Shown in pieces: positions 31,921 through 40,751 of a stretch of DNA of 64,000 bases. The translations under genes were made by a program, and so were the position numbers. Each line of letters opens with the position of its first letter. Position 1 is the stretch's first letter. The stretch comes from VRUE01 sp963844395 (GTDB lineage Bacteria > Actinomycetota > Thermoleophilia > Solirubrobacterales > 70-9). Location: NCBI GenBank assembly GCA_963844395.1, contig CAWJNX010000002.1:1-64000 (forward strand), read 5' to 3'. The notes beneath the pieces were generated by a model, which searched no databases, had not been told where the DNA came from, and saw only the letters and a program-made list of their open reading frames with translations.

Positions 31921-33156
31921 ATGAGGCGAGCAGCCACCCTTCTTGCGACGCTTCTGTTGCTGCTGACGCTGGCGGCGCAGGCGAGCGCCGCGAGCCGCGC
32001 TTGCGAAGGGATGCGGGAGCGGCTGGTGCGGGGCGGGGGCGCGGCGAGTGGGTTGGTGGTGATCGACGACAGCGCAGGCGTTGTTTGCACCCGGGCGCCG
32101 AATCGGTTGCGGCCGCTTGCTTCCAACATGAAGCTGTTTACGACGGCAACGGCACTGGCAAAGCTGGGACCTGAGTATCGGATCCCGACGAAGCTGCTCA
32201 CCGATGGCTGGATCGGACTCGACGGCGTCCTGCACGGCAGTCTCTATCTGCGCGGCGGCGGCGACCCGGCGCTTGGCGCACCCGCTTTCTACAACCGCTT
32301 CCTGGGCGGGCTGGGGACCAACCTGTTCGCCCTCAAGGCGCAGGTCCGCGCCTCCGGCATCACCGGAGTGACCGGCAGGCTCTACGCCGACGACACTGTC
32401 TTCGACCGCCTTCGCGGAGTGGCGGATTCTGGCTACGGCACCAGCTCCTACATCGGTCCTCTGTCTGGCCTCGCCTTCAATGCCGGCTACAGCAACTCCC
32501 GTGGCACCGCCTTCTCCTCCGACCCGGCGCGGACGGCAGCTTCGAAGCTGGTTCGCTCGCTGCGCCAGGCCGGGATCTCTGTCCTGCCCAAGGTCGCGCT
32601 GGGTGCTACGCCGCCGGACGCCCAACTGCTCGCAACCGTGCGTTCGCCGACGATCGAACGGCTCGCCGAGGCGACCAATGTGCCGTCGAACAACTTCTAC
32701 GCGGAGATGCTGATCAAGCTGCTCGGCGCAAAGTTTGGCGGCGGAGGGACGACGGCGGCCGGAGCTGGAGTGGTCGAGCGGTTCGCGCGCAGCCTGGGCA
32801 CGAACGTCCACGCCGTTGACGGCTCCGGCCTGACCCGAGGCAATCGCGCCAGGCCGTGGGACGTCGTCCGCCTGCTGGATTCGATGCACGGCAACGAAGC
32901 CGCCGACGAGTTCATCCAGGGCCTGGCGCTGAGCGGCCGGGAGGGAACCGTCCACGACCGCATGGAGGGGACGGCCGCCGCGGGGCGCTGCCGCACTAAG
33001 ACCGGCACCCTGACCGGGGTCAGCGCCCTCTCGGGCTACTGCTTCAACCGCAGCGGCAAGCTGATGATCTTCTCCATCCTGATGGCGAGCGTCCATGACC
33101 TCGGCCTAGCCCACTACGAGCAGGACCGGATCGCCGCCATGGTCGCCTCTTACTGA
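31921..33156 (+). CDS. dacB: D-alanyl-D-alanine carboxypeptidase/endopeptidase (PBP4, DacB type)
   Basis: Exported penicillin-binding protein that trims peptidoglycan cross-links, 411 residues. Signal peptide MRRAATLLATLLLLLTLAAQ with an AxA site (QASAAS). Catalytic motifs: SxxK as SNMK (residues 63-66 region PLASNMKLFTTATALAK), SxN as SNN in VPSNNFYAEMLIK, and KTG in RTKTGTLTGVSALSGYC. These are in normal order and spacing for PBP4 family S13. ATG 31921 begins the signal peptide; GTG 31906 would add five residues without purpose. The 3' end faces ligA with a strong terminator between. Confidence 0.92.
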   Translation: MRRAATLLATLLLLLTLAAQASAASRACEGMRERLVRGGGAASGLVVIDDSAGVVCTRAPNRLRPLASNMKLFTTATALAKLGPEYRIPTKLLTDGWIGLDGVLHGSLYLRGGGDPALGAPAFYNRFLGGLGTNLFALKAQVRASGITGVTGRLYADDTVFDRLRGVADSGYGTSSYIGPLSGLAFNAGYSNSRGTAFSSDPARTAASKLVRSLRQAGISVLPKVALGATPPDAQLLATVRSPTIERLAEATNVPSNNFYAEMLIKLLGAKFGGGGTTAAGAGVVERFARSLGTNVHAVDGSGLTRGNRARPWDVVRLLDSMHGNEAADEFIQGLALSGREGTVHDRMEGTAAAGRCRTKTGTLTGVSALSGYCFNRSGKLMIFSILMASVHDLGLAHYEQDRIAAMVASY

Positions 33157-33183
33157 TCCCGCTTGACGCGCTTGTGGAGAACC

Positions 33184-33236
33184 AGAGGGCGTTCGTCCTT
33201 TGTCCCGCATACCGGTACAAAGGACGAACGCCCTCT
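33184..33236. terminator. long hairpin terminator between convergent dacB and ligA
   Basis: Perfect 20-base arms, 33184-33203 (AGAGGGCGTTCGTCCTTTGT) and 33217-33236, with a 13-base loop. It lies 28 bases after the dacB stop and 33 bases after the ligA stop, suited to bidirectional termination. Confidence 0.8.
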
Positions 33237-33268
33237 CTCAGCCAAAAGCGTGATCTGCCCGGACAGTG

Positions 33269-35284
33269 CTAGTCAAGCAGCCCCCGTAGGCCGGCTTCGT
33301 CGAGGACCTCGACGCCGAGCTGCTCGGCTTTGGCCAGCTTCGTGCCGGGGCTCTCGCCGGCGACGACGTAGTCGGTCTTCTTGGAGACCGAGTTGGTGAC
33401 CTTGCCGCCGGCGGACTTGATCAGCGCCGCCGCCTCGTCGCGGGTCGTGTCCGGCAGGGTGCCGGTTAGGACCAGCGTCTTGCCCTCTAGCGGGCCGCCG
33501 GTAGCGCGACGTTCGGAGGGGTCCTGCTCCAGCCGCAAGCCCTTTTGCTTCAGCTTCTCGACCAGCTGCCAGGTGCGCTCGTCGGCCAGTGACTCGGCGA
33601 TCTGCACGGCCATGATCGGCCCGACGCCCTCCACATCCTCGATCCGCTCGGGGTCGGCGGCGTGCAGGTCGTCGATCGAGCCGAAGTGCTCGGCGAGCGC
33701 TTCTGCCGTGACGTAGCCGACGCCGGGCAGGCCGAGCGCATAGAGCACCCGTTTGAAGGGACGCGAGCGCGAGGCGTCGATCGCCGCCAGCAGGTTGCGC
33801 GCCGAGACCTCGCCGAAGCCCTCCAGCCCGACCAGCTGCTCCTCGCTCAGCTCGTAGATGTCGGCGACGTCGGCGATCAGGCCCTCCTGGAGGAAGCGCA
33901 TCGCCTGCTTCTCGCCCAGCCCGTCAATGTCCATCGCCCCCTTGCTGACGAAGTGTTTGACGTGCTGGAAGGACTGACCGGGGCAGCCGGCGCGGTTGGG
34001 GCAGATCGTGAAGACGGAGTCGCCGGGCTTGACGGTCGGCGTGCTGCAGGCCGGGCATTTCGCCGGCGGCTTGATTCGCCGCGTCCCCTTCGGGCGGCGC
34101 TGGACGAGCGGCGCCACCACCTGAGGAATGACGTCGCCGGCCCGCATCACCACCACCTCGTCGCCGATGCGCACGTCCTTGCGGGCGAGGTCCTCCTCGT
34201 TGTGCAGCGTCGCGGTGGAGACGGTGACGCCGCCGACGTGGACCGGCTCCAGCATCGCGAACGGGACGAGGTGGCCGGTGCGGCCGACGTTCCAGACCAC
34301 CTTGCGCAGCCCCGTCGTCGCCGTCGTCGGCGCGAACTTCCAGGCGATCGCCCAGCGCGGCTCGCGGCCGACGACGCCCAGCTCGCGCCACAGCGCCCGC
34401 TCGTCGATCTTCACCACCACGCCGTCGATCTCGTAGTCGAGCTGCTCGCGTCGCTCCTCCCACCAGCGGCAGCGCTTCACCGTCGACTCGATCCCCTCGT
34501 GGTGGCCGGTGTCGGGGTTCACCTTGAACCCGCGCTCCCCGAGCCACGCGACCTCCTCGCTGTGGGTGGCGAGGTCGAGGCCGGGGGCGGCGCCGAGCGC
34601 GTAGCACCAGATCGAGAGTGGCCGCTGCGCGGTAACCGCGGGGTCGAGCTGGCGCAGCGAGCCGGCGGCTGCGTTGCGCGGGTTGGCGAAGGTGTTCTCG
34701 CCGGCCTCGGCACGGCGCTCGTTGAGCGCTTTGAAGTCGGCGATCGGCAGGTAGACCTCGCCGCGCACCTCGACTAGCGGCGGCGCGTCCTCGACGCTGA
34801 GCGGGATCGCGCCGATCGTGCGCAGGTTCTGAGTCACGTCCTCGCCGATGCGACCGTCGCCGCGGGTGGCGCCGCGGGTCAGGACGCCTTCCTCGTAGGT
34901 GAGCGAGATCGCCAGGCCGTCGATCTTCGGCTCGGTCGTGTAGCTGAACTGCGAGGCGGTGATGTCGAGGCGCTTGAGGTGGTTGCTGATACGGGTCTCC
35001 CAGGCGCGCAACTCCTCCTCGTTGCGGGCGTTGCCGAGCGAGAGCATCGGCTCGGCGTGCTCGACCTGCTCGAAGCGGTCGAGGGGTGCGGCGCCGACCC
35101 GCTGGGTAGGCGAGTCGGGGCGGCGCAGCTCCGGGCTCTCGGCCTCGATCGCCCGCAGCTCGTCAAGCAGAGCGTCGTACGCGTCGTCGCCGATCTCGGG
35201 ATCGTCGAGGACGTAGTACTGGCGGTTGTGGTGCTCGAGTTCGCGGCGCAGCTCGGCGGCCCGCTGCTCGGCCTTGGCGCTCAC
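33269..35284 (-). CDS. ligA: NAD-dependent DNA ligase LigA
   Basis: Joins DNA nicks in replication and repair with NAD+. 671 residues with all domains: Ia (YYVLDDPEIGDDAYD), adenylation with catalytic K120 in TEPKIDGLAISLTYE, OB fold, zinc finger (CPACSTPTVKPGDSVFTICP, then GCPGQSFQH), HhH region (YALGLPGVGYVTAEALAEHF) and C-terminal BRCT (LEGKTLVLTGTLPDTTRDEA). ATG 35284 overlaps the surE stop by four bases, so ligA is translated after surE in one operon. Confidence 0.96.
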   Translation of the reverse strand: MSAKAEQRAAELRRELEHHNRQYYVLDDPEIGDDAYDALLDELRAIEAESPELRRPDSPTQRVGAAPLDRFEQVEHAEPMLSLGNARNEEELRAWETRISNHLKRLDITASQFSYTTEPKIDGLAISLTYEEGVLTRGATRGDGRIGEDVTQNLRTIGAIPLSVEDAPPLVEVRGEVYLPIADFKALNERRAEAGENTFANPRNAAAGSLRQLDPAVTAQRPLSIWCYALGAAPGLDLATHSEEVAWLGERGFKVNPDTGHHEGIESTVKRCRWWEERREQLDYEIDGVVVKIDERALWRELGVVGREPRWAIAWKFAPTTATTGLRKVVWNVGRTGHLVPFAMLEPVHVGGVTVSTATLHNEEDLARKDVRIGDEVVVMRAGDVIPQVVAPLVQRRPKGTRRIKPPAKCPACSTPTVKPGDSVFTICPNRAGCPGQSFQHVKHFVSKGAMDIDGLGEKQAMRFLQEGLIADVADIYELSEEQLVGLEGFGEVSARNLLAAIDASRSRPFKRVLYALGLPGVGYVTAEALAEHFGSIDDLHAADPERIEDVEGVGPIMAVQIAESLADERTWQLVEKLKQKGLRLEQDPSERRATGGPLEGKTLVLTGTLPDTTRDEAAALIKSAGGKVTNSVSKKTDYVVAGESPGTKLAKAEQLGVEVLDEAGLRGLLD

Positions 35285-36096
35285 ACCGAGGAGGGGGCGC
35301 AGGCCGCCAGCATCTCCCCCAGCCCCCAGCCGCGCAGCCGCTCCAGCCCGCCGTGGTCGGTGAGGTCGAAGTGGATTGGGGTCACCGAGACGCGTCCCCG
35401 CGCCACGGCCGAGAGATCGGTCCCCTCCTCGTCCTCGAAGGAGGGCTCGAAGCCGTAGATCTCGTAGCGCCGCTTGCCGCTCTCGGCGTCCTCCCCGACC
35501 AGCTTCAGCTCGTCGTTGTAGAGGCGCTTGCCGAGCTTGGTGACCTCGATCCCGTTCGGCTCGCCGGCGGGGATGTTGACGTTGACCAGGGTCTCCGGCG
35601 GCATCGGCTCCTCGATCAGGTGGCGCACCAGCTGCGCGGTGAGCGGCGCGGCCAGGGCGAAGTCGAAGCGACCGCTGACGTAGCCCATGCCGCCGCCCGA
35701 GGACTGCTGGGAGACCGCGACGGCCGGGATGCCGAGCACGATCCCCTCGAAGGCCGCGGCGACCGTCCCCGAGTAGGTGATGTCGTCGCCGAGATTGGAG
35801 CCGTGGTTGATGCCGGAGACGATCAGGTCGGGACGGCCCCCCAGCAGCCCGAGGTCGGCGAAGCGCACGCAGTCCACCGGCGTGCCGTCGGTGGCGAAGC
35901 CGCGATCGCCGTCGCCGAACTCGACCTCCTCGACGCTGAGCGGCGAGCGCGTCGTGATGCTGCGCGCCGTCGCGCTGCGGTTCGAGTCGGGGGCGATCAC
36001 GTTAACCTGGATGCCGTCCAGCTCGCGCAGGGCGCGGCGGGTGGCTTGCAGGCCGGGGGCGGAGATGCCGTCGTCGTTGGTCAGAAGGACGCGCAT
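35281..36096 (-). CDS. surE: 5'/3'-nucleotidase SurE
   Basis: Metal-dependent nucleoside monophosphate phosphatase, 271 residues. MRVLLTNDDGISAPGLQATR gives the DD metal ligands, IAPDSNRSATARSITTRSPL the Ser/Asn region, and LIVSGINHGSNLGDDITYSG the conserved SGxNxGxNL motif. The C-terminal part includes PINFDLTDH-like sequence (TPIHFDLTDHGGLERL) seen in SurE. Starts at ATG 36096, with ligA overlapping its stop by four bases. A hairpin element (family B) lies just upstream. Confidence 0.94.
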   Translation of the reverse strand: MRVLLTNDDGISAPGLQATRRALRELDGIQVNVIAPDSNRSATARSITTRSPLSVEEVEFGDGDRGFATDGTPVDCVRFADLGLLGGRPDLIVSGINHGSNLGDDITYSGTVAAAFEGIVLGIPAVAVSQQSSGGGMGYVSGRFDFALAAPLTAQLVRHLIEEPMPPETLVNVNIPAGEPNGIEVTKLGKRLYNDELKLVGEDAESGKRRYEIYGFEPSFEDEEGTDLSAVARGRVSVTPIHFDLTDHGGLERLRGWGLGEMLAACAPSSV

Positions 36097-36126
36097 GGGT
36101 CGATTCTAGGAGCCACGTTCGGCGGG

Positions 36127-36246
36127 GCGGAGGGAGGGGGTGTCCGGCCGGCCGCTGGATTTTTCGCCCGAGTCCCTTGTTTCTCTCGTTTGACTGGTGG
36201 GCGAAAAATGGGACGCCGCGCCCGGCCGGACACCCCCTCCCTCCGC
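36127..36246 (+). repeat. family B hairpin element, copy 1
   Basis: Perfect 25-base inverted arms 36127-36151 and 36222-36246 (beginning GCGGAGGGAGGGGG). Inside, ATTTTTCGCCC (36159-36169) pairs with GGGCGAAAAAT (36199-36209). The core (CTGGATTTTTCGCC, TTTCTCTC, GCGAAAAAT, GACGCCGC) is shared with copy 2 read on its minus strand; the arms are not. It lies between divergent surE and the GT2 gene. Confidence 0.75.
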
Positions 36247-36288
36247 ATCCCGGGCCGCGGGCCAGGGATCCGTGAGAATGGCGAGCCG

Positions 36289-37137
36289 ATGAACGTTTCA
36301 GTCGTGGTGCCGACCAAGGATCGGCCGGAGAAGCTACGTGAGTGCCTTGCGGCGCTGGTGGGGTCGCACGAGCTGGTCGTGGTCGATGACGGTTCGGTTG
36401 AGCGGGAGCTGGTCGCGGAGATCGCTCGCGATGCGGGGGCGATGTTGGTGCGACTGGAGGGACGGGGGCCGGCAGCGGCTCGGAATGCGGGCGTGGAAGT
36501 AGCGAGCGGAGAGGCCGTGTGCTTCACCGACGACGATTGCGAGCCGGAACCGAAGTGGGCGGAGGGCCTAGCCGCACCGATTCTCGAAGCCGAGACCGAA
36601 TGCTCCGCGGGCCGGACCGTCGTGGCCGGGAATGCCAGCGCAGCGGATCGTGCCTGGCAGGCGATCGCCGATCACCTGCAACGCCAGGCGAGCGAGCCCG
36701 GCTCCCCTTCTCCCGGCTTCGCTCCCACCTGCAACCTCGCCTGCTCTCGCAGGCTGCTGGCAAAGCTTCCGTTCGACGAGGCATTTCCGACTGCTGCCGG
36801 CGAGGATCGGGATTGGGCGGCACGAGCAGCGGAGCGTGGAGCAACCCCCCGCTTCGTCCCGGAGGCCATCGTCGTCCACCGCCCCGACCTCGACACCCCC
36901 TCCTTCCTGCGCCAGCAGTACCGCTACGGCCGCGGCGCCGCCCGGTTTCGCGCCAGCGACTCGAGCCGCAAGCTCGGCTCCGCCTCCTTCTACGCCGGGC
37001 TGCTAAGAGCCGGCTTCTCGCAGGGCATTGCCGCCGGAACGCTCGTCTGCGCTTCCCAGCTCGCCACCGTCTTCGGCGTCACCGCAGAGGGCAGGCGCCT
37101 CGGAAGGGACGGGGCGCCCCTCCAGCGGAACTTGTGA
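36289..37137 (+). CDS. GT2-family glycosyltransferase
   Basis: Transfers a sugar from a nucleotide-sugar, GT-A fold, 282 residues. MNVSVVVPTKDRPEKLRECL is the nucleotide-sugar entry strand, LVVVDDGSV and CFTDDDCEPEPKWAEGL are the DxD metal-binding region, and EDRDWAARAAERGATPRFVP is the acceptor-side ED motif. No membrane helix strong enough to be certain, though LLRAGFSQGIAAGTLVC near the C-terminus is hydrophobic. ATG 36289 is clear. Its 3' end contains the left arm of a long inverted repeat (37102). Likely part of a surface-glycan pathway. Confidence 0.87.
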   Translation: MNVSVVVPTKDRPEKLRECLAALVGSHELVVVDDGSVERELVAEIARDAGAMLVRLEGRGPAAARNAGVEVASGEAVCFTDDDCEPEPKWAEGLAAPILEAETECSAGRTVVAGNASAADRAWQAIADHLQRQASEPGSPSPGFAPTCNLACSRRLLAKLPFDEAFPTAAGEDRDWAARAAERGATPRFVPEAIVVHRPDLDTPSFLRQQYRYGRGAARFRASDSSRKLGSASFYAGLLRAGFSQGIAAGTLVCASQLATVFGVTAEGRRLGRDGAPLQRNL

Positions 37138-37206
37138 GCCACGAAGCCTCTGTCCCTTTGCCAAGTGCCGGCGCGGGTTCCGTTGGAGGGGCGCCCCGTC
37201 CCTTCC
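37102..37206. repeat. long inverted repeat (type E) at the 3' end of the GT2 gene
   Basis: Perfect 23-base arms at 37102-37124 and 37184-37206 (start GGAAGGGACGGGGCGCC). Inner pairs CGGAAC (37126-37131)/GTTCCG (37177-37182) and ACTTG (37130-37134)/CAAGT (37162-37166). The left arm lies within the last codons of the GT2 coding region. Between convergent genes, so a terminator role is possible. Confidence 0.7.
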
Positions 37207-37212
37207 CCCGCG

Positions 37213-38718
37213 TCAGCGCTCCAACAACGGCTCGCCAGCAAGGCCCGTCATATCCGCTCCGGTGAGCGCGGCAACCGTGGCAACGACGTCGGCTATCCGC
37301 GCCGGCCGCCCCGTAGGGCGCAGACGGGAGGCCCCCGGCGCGACGATCGCCCAGGCATCGCCGTCGGTGTGGTTGCCGGTGCGACCGCTGCCGTAGCCCT
37401 GGCGGCGGACCGTGCCGAAGCGAGGCGAGTGGAGGGCCTCGATCGCAATCGAGGAGGTGGGTCGCCAGCGAACAACTAGGTCGGGGAGACGATCGGCCGC
37501 GCTTCCCTGCCAGCGCTCGCTCACCCGCTCGACGGAGGCGACCGCGAGCTCGCCGTCGGGGTCGCGGAAGTCTGCCAGGCCTGCGGCGATCAGCGTCAGC
37601 AGCTCGTCGGCCTCGGCCTCGTCGACGATCCCCTCGCGCTCGCGCTCCTTCAGGTTGAGGCGCACATAGCCCTGATTGTCGGCCGGGTGGGCAAAGGCGC
37701 GGGTCGTCGCCCAGTCGACGCCACCGAGCTCCATGCGGGCGGTCAGCTCCAGGGCGAGGCGGTCGGGCATCGCTGCGGCGACGGCGCCGCGCAACCTGCC
37801 CGAAAGCGCGCCCCGCAAACGCCACATCGCCCCCGAGTCCGAATCGGCGGCGCCGTCACGCGGCGCTTTCCCGAGCACGGCCGCCAGCATGCTGGGCAGC
37901 ATGTCGGCGCGGCTCGTGTTGACGTCCATGCCGAGCACCGAGCAGGCGATCACATCGGCCTCGTCCGGAAGCGCCGCCAACACCCTCCCGAGCTGGGCGT
38001 CAACCTCCGCATAGACGTCGCCGAGCGCCTCGTCCAGCCGCTCCCGGTCGGAAAGCTCGCCCTCGCTCAAGTATGGCGGCACCTGCCAGAGCCGGTGGCC
38101 GGCCAGGTGCGGGGCGGCGAAGGTGAGCCAGACTAGGTCGAAGCTCCGCTCCGAGAGCTGCTCGAGAGCGACATCGGCGACTCGTGCCGGCGCGGCCAGG
38201 AAGCGCTCGCGTAGCCGCCGCAGCTCGGTAGGCCGCTGTGCGCCGAAGACCTCGGTCACGTTGGGGGGGCGGCCGTGGCGGCGGCGCAACGCGCGGTCGC
38301 TCCGAGCGGGTCGCGACCAGCGCTCCAGTACGACCCTCTCCCTCATCCCCCAGCCGCAGACGAGCATCCCCACCGACTCCCCGGGCGCATGGCACTCGTA
38401 GGGATCGATCGCGAGGGTGCTGCGCCCTGCCTCGGCCAGGCGTTCCCAGATCGGCGGCGGCGCCCCGAACTCGCCCGCCAGGCGAATCGACTGCTTGGCG
38501 GGCGACCACTGGAAGGGATAGAAAAGGCCGTGGTCGCCGACCTCGACCCCCCGGTAGAGGGTCTGGTAGGCACTGGCCGGGAAGTGCTCGGCGGGACTCT
38601 CGAGGCGAAGCTCCGTGCCGCGTTCACGCAGCGCCCGCAGGTTCGGCAGCCTGTTCTCGGCATCGAGCCGTTCGAGCAGAGCGGCGCTGGCGGCGTCGAA
38701 CTGGAGGACGGCGATCAC
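37213..38718 (-). CDS. alkaline-phosphatase-superfamily phosphodiesterase
   Basis: 501-residue enzyme of the type I phosphodiesterase/nucleotide pyrophosphatase group. Start segment VIAVLQFDAASAALLERLDA (first Asp), then LPNLRALRERG, PASAYQTLYRGVEVGDHGLF (nucleophile region and HG), ADVIACSVLGMDVNTSRADM and GNHTDGDAWAIVAPG (C-terminal metal His). No signal peptide, so cytoplasmic. GTG 38718 overlaps the last bases of the Gfo/Idh gene (GTGA) and is preferred to longer frames, whose added residues are out-of-family. The substrate is not known; linked glycan genes suggest a sugar-phosphate or lipid-linked compound. Confidence 0.75.
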   Translation of the reverse strand: MIAVLQFDAASAALLERLDAENRLPNLRALRERGTELRLESPAEHFPASAYQTLYRGVEVGDHGLFYPFQWSPAKQSIRLAGEFGAPPPIWERLAEAGRSTLAIDPYECHAPGESVGMLVCGWGMRERVVLERWSRPARSDRALRRRHGRPPNVTEVFGAQRPTELRRLRERFLAAPARVADVALEQLSERSFDLVWLTFAAPHLAGHRLWQVPPYLSEGELSDRERLDEALGDVYAEVDAQLGRVLAALPDEADVIACSVLGMDVNTSRADMLPSMLAAVLGKAPRDGAADSDSGAMWRLRGALSGRLRGAVAAAMPDRLALELTARMELGGVDWATTRAFAHPADNQGYVRLNLKEREREGIVDEAEADELLTLIAAGLADFRDPDGELAVASVERVSERWQGSAADRLPDLVVRWRPTSSIAIEALHSPRFGTVRRQGYGSGRTGNHTDGDAWAIVAPGASRLRPTGRPARIADVVATVAALTGADMTGLAGEPLLER

Positions 38719-39716
38719 GCCGCGCCCCCAAATCGATCGGCCTGAAATCCGCCTAAGTCCGGCGCCCCGGTGACGGGGATGGGCGCCGCCACGGTGACCT
38801 CGGCGCCGCCGAGCTGCGCCGAGCGGCGCGCCGCCTCGACGACCGCCATCGCGCTCGCCCCGGCCCATGCGCCGGCGAGAGGCCCCGCGTCATCGCCGCG
38901 TGCCGCGGCGATGAAGCTGGCGAGCTGACGGCGCAGCGAGCCGGCCAGGGAATCCTCACCATCACGAACCCGGCCCGCCGCCGCCCGCAAGCGGCCGGTC
39001 CGGCTCGCTGCGACCGGTCGGCCGGAACGGTCGCGGACCTCGACGCGCTCGATGTAGGGCCGATCCGTGGCGCAGCGGATGCGAGCCCGGCCCCGTCCCA
39101 GCTCCAGCTCGAGGCTCGCCCGCTCCGGCTCGACCGTGGCATCGCGCACCGCGATCGGAGCGGAGCCGGTGAGGAAGGAGGCGAGGTCGATCAGGTGGGT
39201 GCCAGCGTCGAGCAACGCCTCGTCGCGGCTGAGGTGGGCGCCCCAGCCGTCACGGCGAAAGCGAAGCTCCAGCTCCAGCTCCAGCCAGCCCTCAGCAGGG
39301 ACAAGCGGCATTAGCTTGGCGCCCTGCAGGAAGCGGCGGTTGAAGCCGATCGCGGGCTCCGGATGCAGTTCGGTCATGGCCACGGCACTGGCGAGATCCG
39401 GGGCCGGAGGCTTCTCGACCAGGCTCTGCAGACCGGCCTGTGCGGCAAGCCTCGCAATCTCGTCGTGCAGTCCGGCCGGCGTGGCGACGACCAAAGCGTC
39501 GATATCACCGGCCGCGACCAGTTCCTCCACAGCGGTGAAGGGGGCAACCCCTGCCGACATTGCGACTCGCTCGGCCCGCTCACGGTGCGGATCGGCGACG
39601 GCCACCAGCTCGACCTCTGCCAGCTGCCGCAGCGCCGGCATATAGCCACGCTCGACGATCCGCCCGCAGCCGGCGATGCCTAGCCGCAGCGGCGCTTCGC
39701 CATTCTCCGAAATCAC
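38715..39716 (-). CDS. Gfo/Idh/MocA-family oxidoreductase
   Basis: NAD(P)-dependent sugar oxidoreductase, about 333 residues. LRLGIAGCGRIVERGYMPAL gives the Rossmann GxGxx motif, LVAVADPHRERAERVA follows, and the conserved sugar-binding EKP (VEKPPAPDLASAV) and the D...H dyad region (GTHLIDLASFLTGS) are present. GTG 39716 is the first start after the upstream hairpin; GTG 39773 would place that terminator inside the coding region. Its stop overlaps the start of the phosphodiesterase gene. Probably makes a modified nucleotide-sugar for the glycan cluster. Confidence 0.82.
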   Translation of the reverse strand: MISENGEAPLRLGIAGCGRIVERGYMPALRQLAEVELVAVADPHRERAERVAMSAGVAPFTAVEELVAAGDIDALVVATPAGLHDEIARLAAQAGLQSLVEKPPAPDLASAVAMTELHPEPAIGFNRRFLQGAKLMPLVPAEGWLELELELRFRRDGWGAHLSRDEALLDAGTHLIDLASFLTGSAPIAVRDATVEPERASLELELGRGRARIRCATDRPYIERVEVRDRSGRPVAASRTGRLRAAAGRVRDGEDSLAGSLRRQLASFIAAARGDDAGPLAGAWAGASAMAVVEAARRSAQLGGAEVTVAAPIPVTGAPDLGGFQADRFGGAA

Positions 39717-39724
39717 GTCTTCGG

Positions 39725-39761
39725 TGGCGCCTTTCCCGTCAAATGAACGGGAAAGGCGCCA
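39725..39761 (-). terminator. hairpin after GT2 gene
   Basis: TGGCGCCTTTCCCGT (39725-39739) and ACGGGAAAGGCGCCA (39747-39761), 15 bp with a 7-base loop. It follows the GT2 stop at 39770-39772 on the minus strand and precedes the Gfo/Idh gene, so the two may be separately controlled or attenuated. Confidence 0.65.
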
Positions 39762-39769
39762 TGCCTCGC

Positions 39770-40723
39770 TCACCGCCTCCGCTCCCAGGCGTGCATTACC
39801 AGTGCTACGGATACGGATGCCATGGCGGTCAACTGGTGTACGAGGTGCAAGCCGATCCCGGCGAGCAGTAGGCGCGGCCCGCCGCGCCGGGCGAGGAGGC
39901 CGTAGAGATCGCGGTTGAGGACAAGCACCGCGAGCAGCGAGACGAAGGCTAGGCGAGGACGCCTGGCGAGCGACGCTCCAACGAGGGCGAGGCTGGCCGC
40001 GGCGCTGGCGCGGTGGCGAAGACCGAGGTTAAGGGCGCCACTGTCGTGCCTGCGGCTCAGCAGCAGCCGCATCCAGGGCACGCCGCGACGCCAGAGGTCG
40101 GTGCGGACCATCGTCAGCGGCGTCCACGCCTTCAGGTGCCGTCCGCGGATCGCGGGATCGAGGAGCAGCCGGGCGCCGCGCTCGCGCAGACGCATCCCCA
40201 GCTCGATGTCCTCGACGCTCGGCTGGGGAAAACGCCGCGAATCGAAGCCGCCGGCCGCCTCGAACTCGGTGCGGCGAATGGCGCCGAGCCCCGCCCAAAA
40301 GGTCTCCGCCTCTCCTGGGGAGGTGAGGTGGACATGGTGGTGGAGCAGGTTGCGGAAGCGCGAGGTCAGGCCGGCCGCCTCCGGCGCGTCGTCATAGGCG
40401 CCGAACACCGCGCCTAGCCCGGGGTCGGCGGCGAAGCGCCACTCGATCCGCTCCAACGCGTCGGGGTGCACCTCGACGTCGGAGTTGACGAAGACGAGGA
40501 GATCGGACTGCGCCAGGCGGGCGCCGGCGTTGCGGGCCGCGGCAGGGCCGTCGCCCGCGGGCTCGCGCTGGACGATCAGCTCGTCAGGGGTACGACTCCC
40601 ACCTTGCAGCGCAGCCGTACAGCGATCCAGCGTCGCCGGGTCGTCGCAAGCCGGGACAACAGCCGCGAGGGTCAGCTTCGAAGGCGCGGAAATGCCCGCA
40701 GGATCGGCGCAGGAGTCACGCAT
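39770..40723 (-). CDS. GT2-family glycosyltransferase with C-terminal membrane segment
   Basis: 317 residues. N-terminal GT-A catalytic part: LAAVVPACDDPATLDRCTAA, AAARNAGARLAQSDLLVFVN (then SDVEV as the DxD-like motif), FWAGLGAIRRTEFEAAGGFD and QPSVEDIELGMRLRERGARL (ED motif). C-terminal hydrophobic stretches LAFVSLLAVLVLNRDLYGLL and LVHQLTAMASVSVALVMHAW suggest membrane anchoring. ATG 40723 overlaps an IdeR-like box. It belongs with the FAD enzyme encoded divergently. Confidence 0.83.
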   Translation of the reverse strand: MRDSCADPAGISAPSKLTLAAVVPACDDPATLDRCTAALQGGSRTPDELIVQREPAGDGPAAARNAGARLAQSDLLVFVNSDVEVHPDALERIEWRFAADPGLGAVFGAYDDAPEAAGLTSRFRNLLHHHVHLTSPGEAETFWAGLGAIRRTEFEAAGGFDSRRFPQPSVEDIELGMRLRERGARLLLDPAIRGRHLKAWTPLTMVRTDLWRRGVPWMRLLLSRRHDSGALNLGLRHRASAAASLALVGASLARRPRLAFVSLLAVLVLNRDLYGLLARRGGPRLLLAGIGLHLVHQLTAMASVSVALVMHAWERRR

Positions 40724-40737
40724 TAGGGTCACCTAAT
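40722..40737. promoter_or_regulatory. IdeR/DtxR-like box between GT2 and FAD enzyme genes
   Basis: ATTAGGGTCACCTAAT; on the minus strand TTAGGTGACCCTAAT. It differs at two central bases from the box at 46374-46388 and matches the TTAGG..CCTAA dyad of iron-dependent DtxR-family regulators. It covers the start codon of the GT2 gene and lies 15 bases before the FAD enzyme start. Confidence 0.5.
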
Positions 40738-40751
40738 ACCATCTCGCGCCA

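Noticed and set aside
33924..34607. Long minus-strand ORF inside ligA
   Set aside because: Composition is Arg/Ala/Gly/Pro as expected from out-of-frame GC-rich DNA; ligA is fully supported in its own frame.
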